From an uncultured archaeon (GTDB lineage Archaea > Nanobdellota > Nanobdellia > Woesearchaeales > CAIVOO01), in NCBI GenBank assembly GCA_903904885.1, contig CAIVED010000012.1, positions 123,005-187,004 of the forward strand: DNA of 64,000 bases. Reading direction: 5' to 3'. The notes beneath the pieces were generated by a model that saw nothing but the letters and a program-made list of their open reading frames with translations, ran no database searches and was not told where the DNA came from. The position numbers and the translations under genes were made by a program. Shown here in pieces: positions 27,513-36,495 of this stretch; the first letter of the stretch is position 1; the number at the start of each line of letters is the position of its first letter.

Positions 27513-29435
27513 ATGAGTGCGAAATCTAAGCTAAAAGAGGATATTCCAGTTCCAAAACCGCCAGTAATCCCGGAAATTAAGCCGGAAACGCGGGGCATGT
27601 TCTCATCATTATTCACAAAAGACCTGAAATCCTGGGAAAAGGACCTCAAGCAGAAATCAGAGGCGCTAGCAGAAAAGGAAAGGCTTCTTCTTCGGGTTGA
27701 GAAAGAGCTGAATGAGAAAAAAGTCAGGGTTAATGAGCAGGAGGATTTCATAATCAACAGGAGAACTGTCCTTGACAACAAGGAAAAATCGCTTGAGGAA
27801 AAGGAGAACGAGCTTGGCGACATCAACAAAAGCCTTTCGAGGCAGGCAAAGGACCTGGACAAGGACCGGCAGAAATTAATTGAAGAAATAAAAAAGCTCA
27901 CTGAGAAAAAAGGGGCAATTGCCAATGAAATAAATTCTTACACGGCAAAGGAAGAGCAAATCAAGAGAACCATTGACCAGCAGGAGAAGGAAGTTTCATC
28001 ATTCAAATCAAACATGGGCAGGAAGGAATCCGAGCTTGTGAAAAAGGCAGAGGAGCTTCTTGCAAGGGATTCAAACATTTCAAAAAAAGAAAAAGACCTG
28101 TCTGACAAGGAAAAAAGCCTGAGCGAAAGGGAAAAGACTGTGAGAAATCTCCGGGAGGACTTCGAAAAGGAGAACAAGTCCAAGATGGACTCCTATTACA
28201 ATCTTCAGAAGGAACTTGAAAAATTAAATTCTGAAAAATCAAGGCTGAACTCTGAAATCTCGGTGAATTCGAGGCAGCTGGAAGATTTGAAAAACGCAAA
28301 TAGGATTATGGAGAAAAGGGATGCTGACCTTATGAAGAAGGCAGAGGAAATTTCAAGGAGGGATTCTGATTCTGCTGCAAGGGAAAGGGCGCTTGCAGAA
28401 AAAGACGCCGCCCTGAAAGCCGGGGAGCAGGCCCTTTCTGAAAAAGATAAAAAAATCGCCAAGTTCGAGAGCGAAGCCAGGGAAGAAAACAGGATTCTCG
28501 AAGACAAGCAGAAGACAATTGTCAGCGACATAATGGTCCTTACAAACAAGAAGACTGACCTTGAGAGGCAGATTTCCGAGACAAGGGCATTGCTCAAGAG
28601 CATGAGAGACGAGTATGACTCAAAGAAATCAGAGCTCCAGAAAAAGGAAGCATCGCTGATTGGACGGGAAGCCGATGTCAATGAAAAGCTCAGCGAGATA
28701 GAGGCAGACAAGACAATGATTGACAAGGAGCTTTCTTCAATTGAAAAAGACAAGAAGGACATTGAAGCAAGGGAAGACGAGATTGAGCAGATATTCGAGA
28801 AAATAGAGGAAGGGAAGAGGGCATTGGACAGGAGAGAGAAAGAGGTTGTTGCAAAAGAAAAGGACTATGCTTCACGAGCAAAGGAATTGTCATTGAAGGA
28901 GCAGAAGATTGCAAAGGTCAAGGAGATAAAGGAAAACATGCCTGTCCTGAAAAGAAATTATGATTCTATGCAGAAAAGGTTCGCAGTGCTTGGGGCCAGT
29001 GTTGAAAGGCTTGAGAAAAAGGAAAAGGAAATAAGTACAAAAGAAGCCGGATTCAAAGACAGGGAGCGGGTTATAGCTGAGAAAGAAACAACAGCGGCAA
29101 GGCTGAAGGATGAGCTGGAAAAGGAAAAAGCCCACGTGGATGAAATCAGCTTCAGCAGCTATCTGGCAAAAGAGCTGAAGAGATACGAGCTTGAACCGGA
29201 AGAGATGGAGAAAGAGGAGCTATCCGCTGCAAGCCCGGGCGAGCATGACATTTACAAACTTATAGAAATGGCAAAGATTGCAGTTGACAGCAAGAGGGTG
29301 AACGAGGCAAAGGAGCTGTACAGGCAGATAAGGGACGCCTACTCAACTCTGAGATTGAATGCAGAAGAGAAAAAGAAAGTCTATTACGATGTTATAGCTC
29401 TCAAGACGGATATTGAGATTGCGGGCATTGGGTGA
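27513..29435 (+). CDS. Long coiled-coil protein (SMC-like rod, no ATPase head seen)
   Basis: 640 aa dominated by charged heptad-like sequence; TATA-like box upstream (aaactatataaatagg). Confidence 0.8.
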   Translation: MSAKSKLKEDIPVPKPPVIPEIKPETRGMFSSLFTKDLKSWEKDLKQKSEALAEKERLLLRVEKELNEKKVRVNEQEDFIINRRTVLDNKEKSLEEKENELGDINKSLSRQAKDLDKDRQKLIEEIKKLTEKKGAIANEINSYTAKEEQIKRTIDQQEKEVSSFKSNMGRKESELVKKAEELLARDSNISKKEKDLSDKEKSLSEREKTVRNLREDFEKENKSKMDSYYNLQKELEKLNSEKSRLNSEISVNSRQLEDLKNANRIMEKRDADLMKKAEEISRRDSDSAARERALAEKDAALKAGEQALSEKDKKIAKFESEAREENRILEDKQKTIVSDIMVLTNKKTDLERQISETRALLKSMRDEYDSKKSELQKKEASLIGREADVNEKLSEIEADKTMIDKELSSIEKDKKDIEAREDEIEQIFEKIEEGKRALDRREKEVVAKEKDYASRAKELSLKEQKIAKVKEIKENMPVLKRNYDSMQKRFAVLGASVERLEKKEKEISTKEAGFKDRERVIAEKETTAARLKDELEKEKAHVDEISFSSYLAKELKRYELEPEEMEKEELSAASPGEHDIYKLIEMAKIAVDSKRVNEAKELYRQIRDAYSTLRLNAEEKKKVYYDVIALKTDIEIAGIG

Positions 29436-29459
29436 GTTTTATTACGATTTTTCTGGAAT

Positions 29460-29692
29460 ATAATCCCGTTTTCTGGGCAGGCCTTAAACGCGATTCTTGT
29501 TTTTTCTGTTTGCCGCGACTGCCAGGCCTGCGATAAACTGCCTTCAGCAGTTAATATCCTATTCTTGCGTGGCACTCCGCAAGAAAATGGCTTTGCCATT
29601 TTCTGCGCGCAGAAAACCTTTGGTTTTCTTGCGTAGCAGAAGAAGCGACTAACTATTGACGTTAACGCAAGAACCAGCAAACGGAATATTAT
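29460..29692 (-). repeat. Structured intergenic repeat, copy C (with two-hairpin insertion)
   Basis: GCAGGCCT(29477-29484)/AGGCCTGC(29524-29531); AACTGC(29536-29541)/GCAGTT(29547-29552); TTCTTGCGT(29562-29570)/ACGCAAGAA(29665-29673). Confidence 0.88.
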
Positions 29693-29701
29693 TTAAGGGA
29701 C

Positions 29702-30769
29702 CTAAACAGAAATTATTTTATCTTTCTCATCAACCTCAAACTTGACATCCAAAAACTTCTCTGTGATGTAGATGTTTGTAAGCGTGTGCTTTGTTATCTC
29801 GGAAACCTTTATCCTGCCGCCGAAAAGCGCCATAAACGGGATAAGGTTGTCAGCCAGATGGCTGTCGATGGGAGCGCCTGATTTTATTTCCCGGATTAGA
29901 TTGTCTGCCGCCTCCTTGCCGACCTTTTCAGAGGGCTTGCCCTTTTCCCCCAGATAATCTGCGCCGATTATCGCGCCTGAATCAAATTTTGCCCACAAAG
30001 TTATGCCCGAGCCGGGCGAAAGCGAATCAGAATATTCCGCTGCAATGTTGACCGGGCAGTTTAATTCCTTCAGCGCCATCTTCGCAACCTCTGCCTGCCT
30101 TTCGGCAACCTTTGCATCTGAAAGTGTTTTCGATGCGTGGGAAACTCCTTTTATCTGCAAAATCTTTCCCTGCTCAGCAAAATCAAGGTTCAGTTTTTGC
30201 TTTTTTATGTAGTCAAAAAACTCCGCGAAATTTTCAAAATTTTTAAGCTTGAATTTTGGCCTGACTGTTATTTCAATTTCCCCGCCGCCTTTGGGGTAAT
30301 AGCCGCGCCTGAGAAGCTTTATTTCAAATGATGCCAGATTTTTTATGTGCGGGATAAAAACCTCCTTGAAATAGTCAAACGGCATGCTCCAGTTTACATC
30401 CGTGCCCCCTGTAATTCTGATTTTGACCGGCGCATTTGCAAACATTGCAGGAATCAGAACCGACTGCAAGAATAATGTGATTGAACCGGCAGTGCCTATG
30501 TCAACATCCAGCGCAGTTGCCGAGAGCTTTCCCGGGAAAAAGGACATGGATGTGGAGCCAATCTCAACGTCTGTAAAATCCGCCCTGCAGAGCTGGGCAG
30601 CTGCCTTTACACAGAAAAGATGCTGGGCCTTCAGCCCTGAATCGCCCCTCCCCTTCCTTATATTGTCTATGTAGAATGATTTGCCTGTCAGGCAGGCCAA
30701 AGCGAGGGCGTTTCTTGCAATCTGGCCTCCGCCCTCCATGTGCGAGCCATCAAGGATTATGTCTGTCAT
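29702..30769 (-). CDS. rtcA: RNA 3'-terminal phosphate cyclase
   Basis: DGSHMEGGGQIARNALALACLTGKSFYIDNIRKGR...GLKAQHL...GGEIEITV. Confidence 0.93.
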   Translation of the reverse strand: MTDIILDGSHMEGGGQIARNALALACLTGKSFYIDNIRKGRGDSGLKAQHLFCVKAAAQLCRADFTDVEIGSTSMSFFPGKLSATALDVDIGTAGSITLFLQSVLIPAMFANAPVKIRITGGTDVNWSMPFDYFKEVFIPHIKNLASFEIKLLRRGYYPKGGGEIEITVRPKFKLKNFENFAEFFDYIKKQKLNLDFAEQGKILQIKGVSHASKTLSDAKVAERQAEVAKMALKELNCPVNIAAEYSDSLSPGSGITLWAKFDSGAIIGADYLGEKGKPSEKVGKEAADNLIREIKSGAPIDSHLADNLIPFMALFGGRIKVSEITKHTLTNIYITEKFLDVKFEVDEKDKIISV

Positions 30770-30875
30770 ATATTGAAAAATGCCAGGATGCTTTTAAAAA
30801 CTTTGCATAAAGCTTAAAAAGATGCTGACTGAGCATCATATAAAATTATTTATAAATTTGAGACCTAATTAAAAA

Positions 30876-31376
30876 ATGGCAAAAGTAATAAGCACTTTAT
30901 ATTGCAAAGTAAGGGCCAGGTTAGAAAAAAAGGAAGAAGAATGTGAAACTCCGGTCAGCAGGCCTGCTATGCCTAAACCAGTAATCCCTATAGAGATTGA
31001 AGGGTTAGACGCGGAACCAGAGAAAAAAGTTACGCTATCCTTCTCAACCAATTACTTTTACAAAATTTTAAGGTATCTGGACAGGATTGATCCTTCATTT
31101 TTTATGACATACAACGGCAACCCCCCTCCAGACAGGGCACAGAATGCAATGGCAGGAAGGGTTGTTGGTGCAATAGAAGAGCTTGCCCATCTTCAGCCAG
31201 ACCCGGAGGGTATTGAAAAAATCCTGCTAGAAGTAGAAAATATGGCTGAAAAAATGGATGGCAGTTTTCCTTCTCCGCTAAGGGTAATTTTAACGCGGGG
31301 CATAGCTAATGTGAGAAAGGAATTGAACAAAGAACCCACTGGTGTTAGGTATAAAAACTATTCTTTCCCAAATTGA
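30876..31376 (+). CDS. Uncharacterized protein, paralog of next ORF
   Basis: 166 aa; C-terminal two-thirds aligns by eye with 31456..31776. Confidence 0.6.
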   Translation: MAKVISTLYCKVRARLEKKEEECETPVSRPAMPKPVIPIEIEGLDAEPEKKVTLSFSTNYFYKILRYLDRIDPSFFMTYNGNPPPDRAQNAMAGRVVGAIEELAHLQPDPEGIEKILLEVENMAEKMDGSFPSPLRVILTRGIANVRKELNKEPTGVRYKNYSFPN

Positions 31377-31455
31377 GGCAAAATCTTCCTTTTTTTGGCC
31401 ATTTTTAAGGCTTTCTCAAGGTTTATATATTTTTTGCTTGCAGATAAAGAACAAA

Positions 31456-31776
31456 ATGCCAACACAAGCGTATAACGGAACTGGAGCATATCAAAAATTA
31501 TGGGAACTTTTGGACAAAAAAGGTTTTTACATAAATGTAGGGCAGCCACCTACGGGCACACCTGCGCAGGAAAACCTTGCAGCACAAATTATGGATATTG
31601 TTCAGGGAAAGTTCGGTGAAGCATACATGACCCAACCTAGTCGGGAGGATATTAAGGCAATGTTAACCAAGCTAAGGACTAAAAAGGAAGAGCTTAAACT
31701 ATCCGGGCCTCTGGAAACCATTCTGGACGCAGGGATAAGACTTGCTGAAAAAGAACACAGGCTTAACTCAGTATGA
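31456..31776 (+). CDS. Uncharacterized protein, paralog of previous ORF
   Basis: Start MPTQAYNGTGAYQKLWELLD with upstream TATA-like box. Confidence 0.6.
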   Translation: MPTQAYNGTGAYQKLWELLDKKGFYINVGQPPTGTPAQENLAAQIMDIVQGKFGEAYMTQPSREDIKAMLTKLRTKKEELKLSGPLETILDAGIRLAEKEHRLNSV

Positions 31777-32579
31777 AAAAAACAACATCATTATTCATTG
31801 CACTGATTTTCCTAGTTTCAGTAGTGTCTTTTGCCGTTGCAGAGGGAAATGCAACCAACCTGAATGCCGCAAACATTTCTGATGAAAAATCATTGAATGA
31901 AACAAATCTCAACAGCTCTTTGGAAGAAACAGCCAACGATACAGAAAAAAACCTTAACAACCTTGAAAACGAAACAAACGAGGCGCAGGGCATTGCAGAG
32001 GAAAGCAATGACGCTGCAGACATCGAAGTTGTTGATGCTACGCCCAGCAAGCCTGCAGTTGTTGCGCAGAAACCTGCGGAAACAGTAAACAATTCAGATG
32101 AAACGCCTTCAGTAACCCCGGACAATACGTTCATGTGGGGGCTTAAGAGAGCAGTTGAAAGGCTTGACCTACTTTTAACATTCGGAAAATCAGCAAAGGC
32201 GCAGAAAGGCCTTGCCCATGCAAGGGAAAGGCTTCTTGAGCTGCAGGCAATGGTTTCTGAAAGGAAATTTGACGCAGCAGAGAAGGCGGCATTTGCCTAC
32301 AATGAAAGCATAATCGGCGTTGAAAATGTTGTTGATTCGCTGGGTGAAAGGGATGATGAGAAATCGGCCGATGAGCTTAAGCAGGTTCAGCAGCAGGTCC
32401 AGAAGCATGAGCAGGAGCTTGCAGGCATACACAATAAAATAAAAAGCGAGTCTTCTGGATTAAACATCGAACAGCAGAATGCAATGACCAACCTGCTTAT
32501 CTCGGTAATAAGCCCTGAGCAGGATTTGAAGGTCAAGGCAAACCAGATTGAGATTAAAACAAAGTCCAAAGACAAATAA
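31773..32579 (+). CDS. Secreted protein with DUF5667-like domain
   Basis: Signal peptide; TPDNTFMWGLKRAVERLDLLLTFGKSAKAQKGLAHARERLLELQAM. Confidence 0.7.
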   Translation: MKKTTSLFIALIFLVSVVSFAVAEGNATNLNAANISDEKSLNETNLNSSLEETANDTEKNLNNLENETNEAQGIAEESNDAADIEVVDATPSKPAVVAQKPAETVNNSDETPSVTPDNTFMWGLKRAVERLDLLLTFGKSAKAQKGLAHARERLLELQAMVSERKFDAAEKAAFAYNESIIGVENVVDSLGERDDEKSADELKQVQQQVQKHEQELAGIHNKIKSESSGLNIEQQNAMTNLLISVISPEQDLKVKANQIEIKTKSKDK

Positions 32580-32619
32580 TTTTAATAAGACTTAAAAAGA
32601 AACAGTCAAATGATTATGC

Positions 32620-32997
32620 ATGAAAAATGGACCGGATAATGCGAGCAAGTATTTTTTAAAGTTCGGGCTGTGGTTTGGAGTTCTGGTTGTTCGCTTTATC
32701 GAGAAGATAATTCCCAGCTTCAGAAACAAGAAAGAGAATCTTTACGGAATCAAGGACCCCTACCTCGAGGAATTCAACCTGTCAAACAGGGAAAGATTCA
32801 AGAGAAACATAAAACGAGCAATAATCATAGATTTCGGGATTGTATTCTGGGTCTATTTTGCAGTGCTGATTAACTACCTGTTTAAAATATTCAATTTCAA
32901 AGCGCAACTAACCCTGCTGATTAGCTTGGGTGTGTTTTTTATAATGTTATTTATAATATTTGCATTTACCGCTTACAAAATAAGCTACAAAGAATAA
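32620..32997 (+). CDS. Small membrane protein
   Basis: 125 aa with two hydrophobic segments at C-terminus. Confidence 0.6.
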   Translation: MKNGPDNASKYFLKFGLWFGVLVVRFIEKIIPSFRNKKENLYGIKDPYLEEFNLSNRERFKRNIKRAIIIDFGIVFWVYFAVLINYLFKIFNFKAQLTLLISLGVFFIMLFIIFAFTAYKISYKE

Positions 32998-32999
32998 AA

Positions 33000-33578
33000 T
33001 TATTCCGCCAGGTAAACCCCTTTTTCCGCAATGACAACATTAACTTTTAATTTTTTTGTATTCTTCGGGTTTAGAACCGCAACAGACTGGTATGTTTCCG
33101 GATGCAAAACCTCAAGATGGGGATAGTTTTTTGTCACCTGGGTTGAAAATTTCTCAAGCTTTTTTATCTTCTTGCCCTTGAGCAGGATTTTTGCATTACC
33201 CCCCTTGGCCAGGTCGCAGCCGCAGGCGAACTTTCCGATGCTTTTCAGCAGGATTATTTTTCTGTCAATCTCTACAATGTCTCCCGGAACATAGTCAGAA
33301 GCGGTGTATAAAATAGCCGCCCTGTAAAGTGTTTTTCCGGTCTTGCTCACGCCGAACAGCCTTGTTGTAATCTGCATTTCCCCGCCGAATTTGGCGACCA
33401 GCTTTCTCGCCAGGGAGGCTGCAAAATGCTGGGAAGGCAGGTAAAGGTCAACGCCGTTCCTCTGCTTCTCTATCTGTGCAATCTTCATATTCCTTGAATT
33501 GAGCTCTGACTGGACAAAATCAAGAATCTCCTCCCGCATGTTCCTCAGCTGCAAAGTTACTTCAAAATAGTCTGACAT
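33000..33578 (-). CDS. NMD3-like protein lacking N-terminal Zn domain
   Basis: YFEVTLQLRN...GVDLYLPSQHFAASLARKLVAKFGGEMQITTRLFGVSKTGKTLYRAAILYTASDYVPGDIVEI. Confidence 0.75.
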   Translation of the reverse strand: MSDYFEVTLQLRNMREEILDFVQSELNSRNMKIAQIEKQRNGVDLYLPSQHFAASLARKLVAKFGGEMQITTRLFGVSKTGKTLYRAAILYTASDYVPGDIVEIDRKIILLKSIGKFACGCDLAKGGNAKILLKGKKIKKLEKFSTQVTKNYPHLEVLHPETYQSVAVLNPKNTKKLKVNVVIAEKGVYLAE

Positions 33579-33619
33579 TTTTCGATACCTTTAAAAACAA
33601 TCTTTTAACCTTGGGAGAC

Positions 33620-34237
33620 ATGGGCAAAAACAACTTTATAAACATATTGAAAAAAACATGGCACTTCATCTGGGAGGAGGATTCTGCGCTCAGCTGGATT
33701 GTAAATATCATTCTTGCAATTGTTCTCATCAAGTTTGTTGTTTACCCGGGGCTTGGCCTGGCATTCGGCACAGGCTATCCCATCGTTGCAGTTGTTTCTG
33801 ACAGCATGGAGCACAGCGGCATGCCCTTTGACAGCTGGTGGGCGGTCCAGCACGGCTTTTATGACAGCAAGAACATAAGCAGGCAGGAGTTCAAATCGAT
33901 GCCTTTCCAAAACGGATTTAACAAGGGGGACTTGATGGTGCTTTTCGGAACCAAACCGGAAAAGGTCAGGATGGGCGATGTCCTGGTTTTCATGGCAGGA
34001 AAGCCTGACCCAATAATCCACCGTGTTGTGAACATAAAAAATGAAAACGATGCTTACACATTTGAAACAAAGGGCGACAAGAACCAGGCCCAGATAGTAA
34101 CCAGCTGGCTTGACGAGACAAATATCAGGCAGAATGCTGTTGTCGGAAAAGCAGTTCTCAGGATTCCATACCTTGGATGGGTTAAGATAGCTGCCGTTGA
34201 CATGGTTGTATCGGTTATCAACCTGATAAGGGGGTAA
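33620..34237 (+). CDS. Signal peptidase I (archaeal SEC11-like)
   Basis: AVVSDSMEHSG, GDVLVFMAGKPDPIIHRVVNI, FETKGDKN. Confidence 0.9.
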   Translation: MGKNNFINILKKTWHFIWEEDSALSWIVNIILAIVLIKFVVYPGLGLAFGTGYPIVAVVSDSMEHSGMPFDSWWAVQHGFYDSKNISRQEFKSMPFQNGFNKGDLMVLFGTKPEKVRMGDVLVFMAGKPDPIIHRVVNIKNENDAYTFETKGDKNQAQIVTSWLDETNIRQNAVVGKAVLRIPYLGWVKIAAVDMVVSVINLIRG

Positions 34238-34238
34238 A

Positions 34239-34553
34239 ATGTTTTGCAAGAAATGCGGTTCAATAATGATACCCAGGAAAGAAGGCGAAAAAACAATCCT
34301 GCAGTGCCTGAAATGCGGATACAAAGAGACTGCAGAGGCCGTTGAACTGAAGGAAAAGAAGAATAAAAAGGATGATGAGATTAGAATTGTTGAACGTGAA
34401 GATACTGCGATGCCTGTAATAGACGAAATCTGCCCGAAGTGCGGCAACGACAAGGCCTACTTCTTCACCCAGCAGACCAGGGCTGGCGACGAGCCGGAAA
34501 CAAAATTCTACAGGTGCACAAAGTGCAAGCATACCTGGAGAGATTACAGCTGA
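34239..34553 (+). CDS. tfs: Transcription factor S (TFIIS-like)
   Basis: MFCKKCGSIMIPRKE...CPKCGNDKAYFFTQQTRAGDEPETKFYRCTKCKHTWRDYS. Confidence 0.95.
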   Translation: MFCKKCGSIMIPRKEGEKTILQCLKCGYKETAEAVELKEKKNKKDDEIRIVEREDTAMPVIDEICPKCGNDKAYFFTQQTRAGDEPETKFYRCTKCKHTWRDYS

Positions 34554-34583
34554 TTGTTCTGTGGGCAGATTCCAATAGCACAA

Positions 34584-34775
34584 AAATATCCCCGTTTTCT
34601 GGGCAGGCCTTAAATCCGCTTCCTGCTTTTTCTGTTGACCTCTATTGCCAGGCCTGCGATAAGCTGTCTACGCTGCGCTTGACAGCTAATATTCTTTTCT
34701 TGCACGGCGCTCAAGCAGAAGAAGCTGACAAAACATTAAGTCTAGTGCAAGAACCAGAAACCAGATTTTTGTTTT
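34584..34775 (-). repeat. Structured intergenic repeat, copy D
   Basis: CCCGTTTTCTGGGCAGGCCTTAAA...TTGCCAGGCCTGCGATAAGCTGTC...GACAGCT...TTCTTGCAC(34697-34705)/GTGCAAGAA(34745-34753)CCAG. Confidence 0.88.
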
Positions 34776-34824
34776 AAGAATTTGCTTAGGAACATAACAA
34801 GCTAGAAAAAATTAAATTAAAAAC

Positions 34825-36438
34825 TTAAGAAACCTTCGCCGCAGAGAAAGTTATTGTTGAAGTCCTTGACCCACCAGCAATGTCATTGGGGACAATAAGC
34901 TTGATTGCTGCGCTGATTTCATCCTTGGAATTGTCATACTGCAGTATAGGGCAGAGGGTGTTAGGAGTCCCTGTTGAGTTGGGCACTTCAGCATAGGATG
35001 TGGACAGGCTGGTGCAGGAACTCGCTTCTGTGGCAATTCCCTTAAGCATATAACTTGGGCTTGTACCGCCTATAAACTGGCCAGCATTCGTGTCAGCAGT
35101 GTAATTGACGCTGATATTCACTGTTCCGTCATTCTCAATGTAAAAGTAATCCTTGTAAGGCGCCCAGGAGCCGTTAATGCTGCCTCCGCTTGGGGTGTAG
35201 TTAAAGGTCCATGTCTGATTTGAATATGTATTGCCGTCAAAGAGGCTTGATGTTCCGACAAACATAATTGTAACATTATTTGAAGAGTCAAAAGCGCTGC
35301 CTCCAAATCCGCCAAGGCTGGTAGCAGGAATATCTCTTATCCTATGAAAGCTGTTGTCCTGGGGGTTGAAGTCCCAGAAACTATTTATTTTGTAAGTTAC
35401 ATTGTCTACAGCCCAAATCAATACCCTGTCTCTTCCAGGGTCATAAAACGGTGCAAATACCTCACCATTCATAGGAGGAGCTCCTGATGTTGCCAGCTGT
35501 GTCCAGCTGGTTCCGTCATAGGTCCATGTGTCATTAAGATAATCATCACCAACTTTGCCCCCAAAGAGGTATGCCTTGCCTGTGCTGGTGACAAAAGTCA
35601 TCCCAGCGCCGGTGCTCCTTGCGGATGGTGCTTCAATTGCCTTCTCTGTCCAAGTATTAGCTGAATAATTATACTCCCACGTAGCATTGCTGCTGGCCGC
35701 CCCGTCTCCGAAAAGCACAGAAACATTTCTCTTGCTGTCAAAAACCATTGGTTTTCCCTGGCTGATAGGTGGCGAAGCTCCTGGAACGAGATTTGTCCAA
35801 TTTGTTCCATTGTACTCCCAGGTTTCATTTTTATTACCGCCATTGCCGCCTCCTCCAAAGATAATAACCCTTTTTGCATAAGAATCATAATCAATAGACG
35901 ACAATACCAAGCCCTGGTTCCCAGGCACAGCTGATGCGCTGGCGCTTGTAATCTGTGTCCAGGCCATCGTAGAATAATTAAATTCCCAGGTATCATTCAG
36001 GTATGGGATTGGAAGGCCCCAGAGGAGTCCTCCGTAAAACACAAAAACCTTCCTGTCTGTGTCAAAAACCCCATATGTAAGTCTTTTTGAAGGCATTTCG
36101 CCAACAAGGCTGGTTATATTATTCAGATAAAAATTGTTTTTTCCAAGGGAACTGTCGAGTGTGGAGTTGGTTGAGTTTGCGTTAACCCTTCCCGAGCCGA
36201 AATCAATTGTTCCTGAAACAAGGATTGAAACCTCTTCTGTGAGGTTAAAAGCAGTGCTCGCATCCCCCGATGCTGCCCTTCCGCTTAAAACAACAATCTG
36301 CCTTGGGCCAATCAGAAAAACAGAGAGAGAAACAACAATAAAAACGCCAATCAATAATGCTATTGTATTATTCTTCATCAAAACACCAAAAACAATTAAA
36401 AACATGTGATATTTAAACCTTTCGTTTTGCCCAGGCAA
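34825..36438 (-). CDS. Secreted Kelch-repeat protein
   Basis: Repeated GxxxxxxNDTWEYNxxxxTWTQL / FGGG motifs; N-terminal hydrophobic signal. Confidence 0.85.
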   Translation of the reverse strand: MPGQNERFKYHMFLIVFGVLMKNNTIALLIGVFIVVSLSVFLIGPRQIVVLSGRAASGDASTAFNLTEEVSILVSGTIDFGSGRVNANSTNSTLDSSLGKNNFYLNNITSLVGEMPSKRLTYGVFDTDRKVFVFYGGLLWGLPIPYLNDTWEFNYSTMAWTQITSASASAVPGNQGLVLSSIDYDSYAKRVIIFGGGGNGGNKNETWEYNGTNWTNLVPGASPPISQGKPMVFDSKRNVSVLFGDGAASSNATWEYNYSANTWTEKAIEAPSARSTGAGMTFVTSTGKAYLFGGKVGDDYLNDTWTYDGTSWTQLATSGAPPMNGEVFAPFYDPGRDRVLIWAVDNVTYKINSFWDFNPQDNSFHRIRDIPATSLGGFGGSAFDSSNNVTIMFVGTSSLFDGNTYSNQTWTFNYTPSGGSINGSWAPYKDYFYIENDGTVNISVNYTADTNAGQFIGGTSPSYMLKGIATEASSCTSLSTSYAEVPNSTGTPNTLCPILQYDNSKDEISAAIKLIVPNDIAGGSRTSTITFSAAKVS

Positions 36439-36495
36439 ACGTTTATAAAGAAAATAACTTTTAAAATTCTGTTTAGGGGGTGAAAATCAGGCAAA

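Noticed and set aside
28205-28762. Minus-strand 185-aa Ser/Phe-rich ORF
   Set aside because: Antisense to the coiled-coil gene; composition is an artefact of Glu/Lys-rich codons.
30820-30840. Small hairpin GATGCT-GACTG-AGCATC between rtcA and the next ORF
   Set aside because: Short stem, no T-run and no repeat elsewhere; expected by chance at this length.
33605-34453. Minus-strand 282-aa ORF
   Set aside because: Antisense to the signal peptidase and TFS genes, both with clear motifs.
34439-34777. ORF through repeat copy D (and 52590-52928 through copy F) with similar peptides FSV..CQAC.KL...LHG..AEEA..T...QEP
   Set aside because: Peptide similarity follows from the DNA repeat. Other copies break this frame or use different upstream sequence, and conservation tracks base pairing rather than codons.
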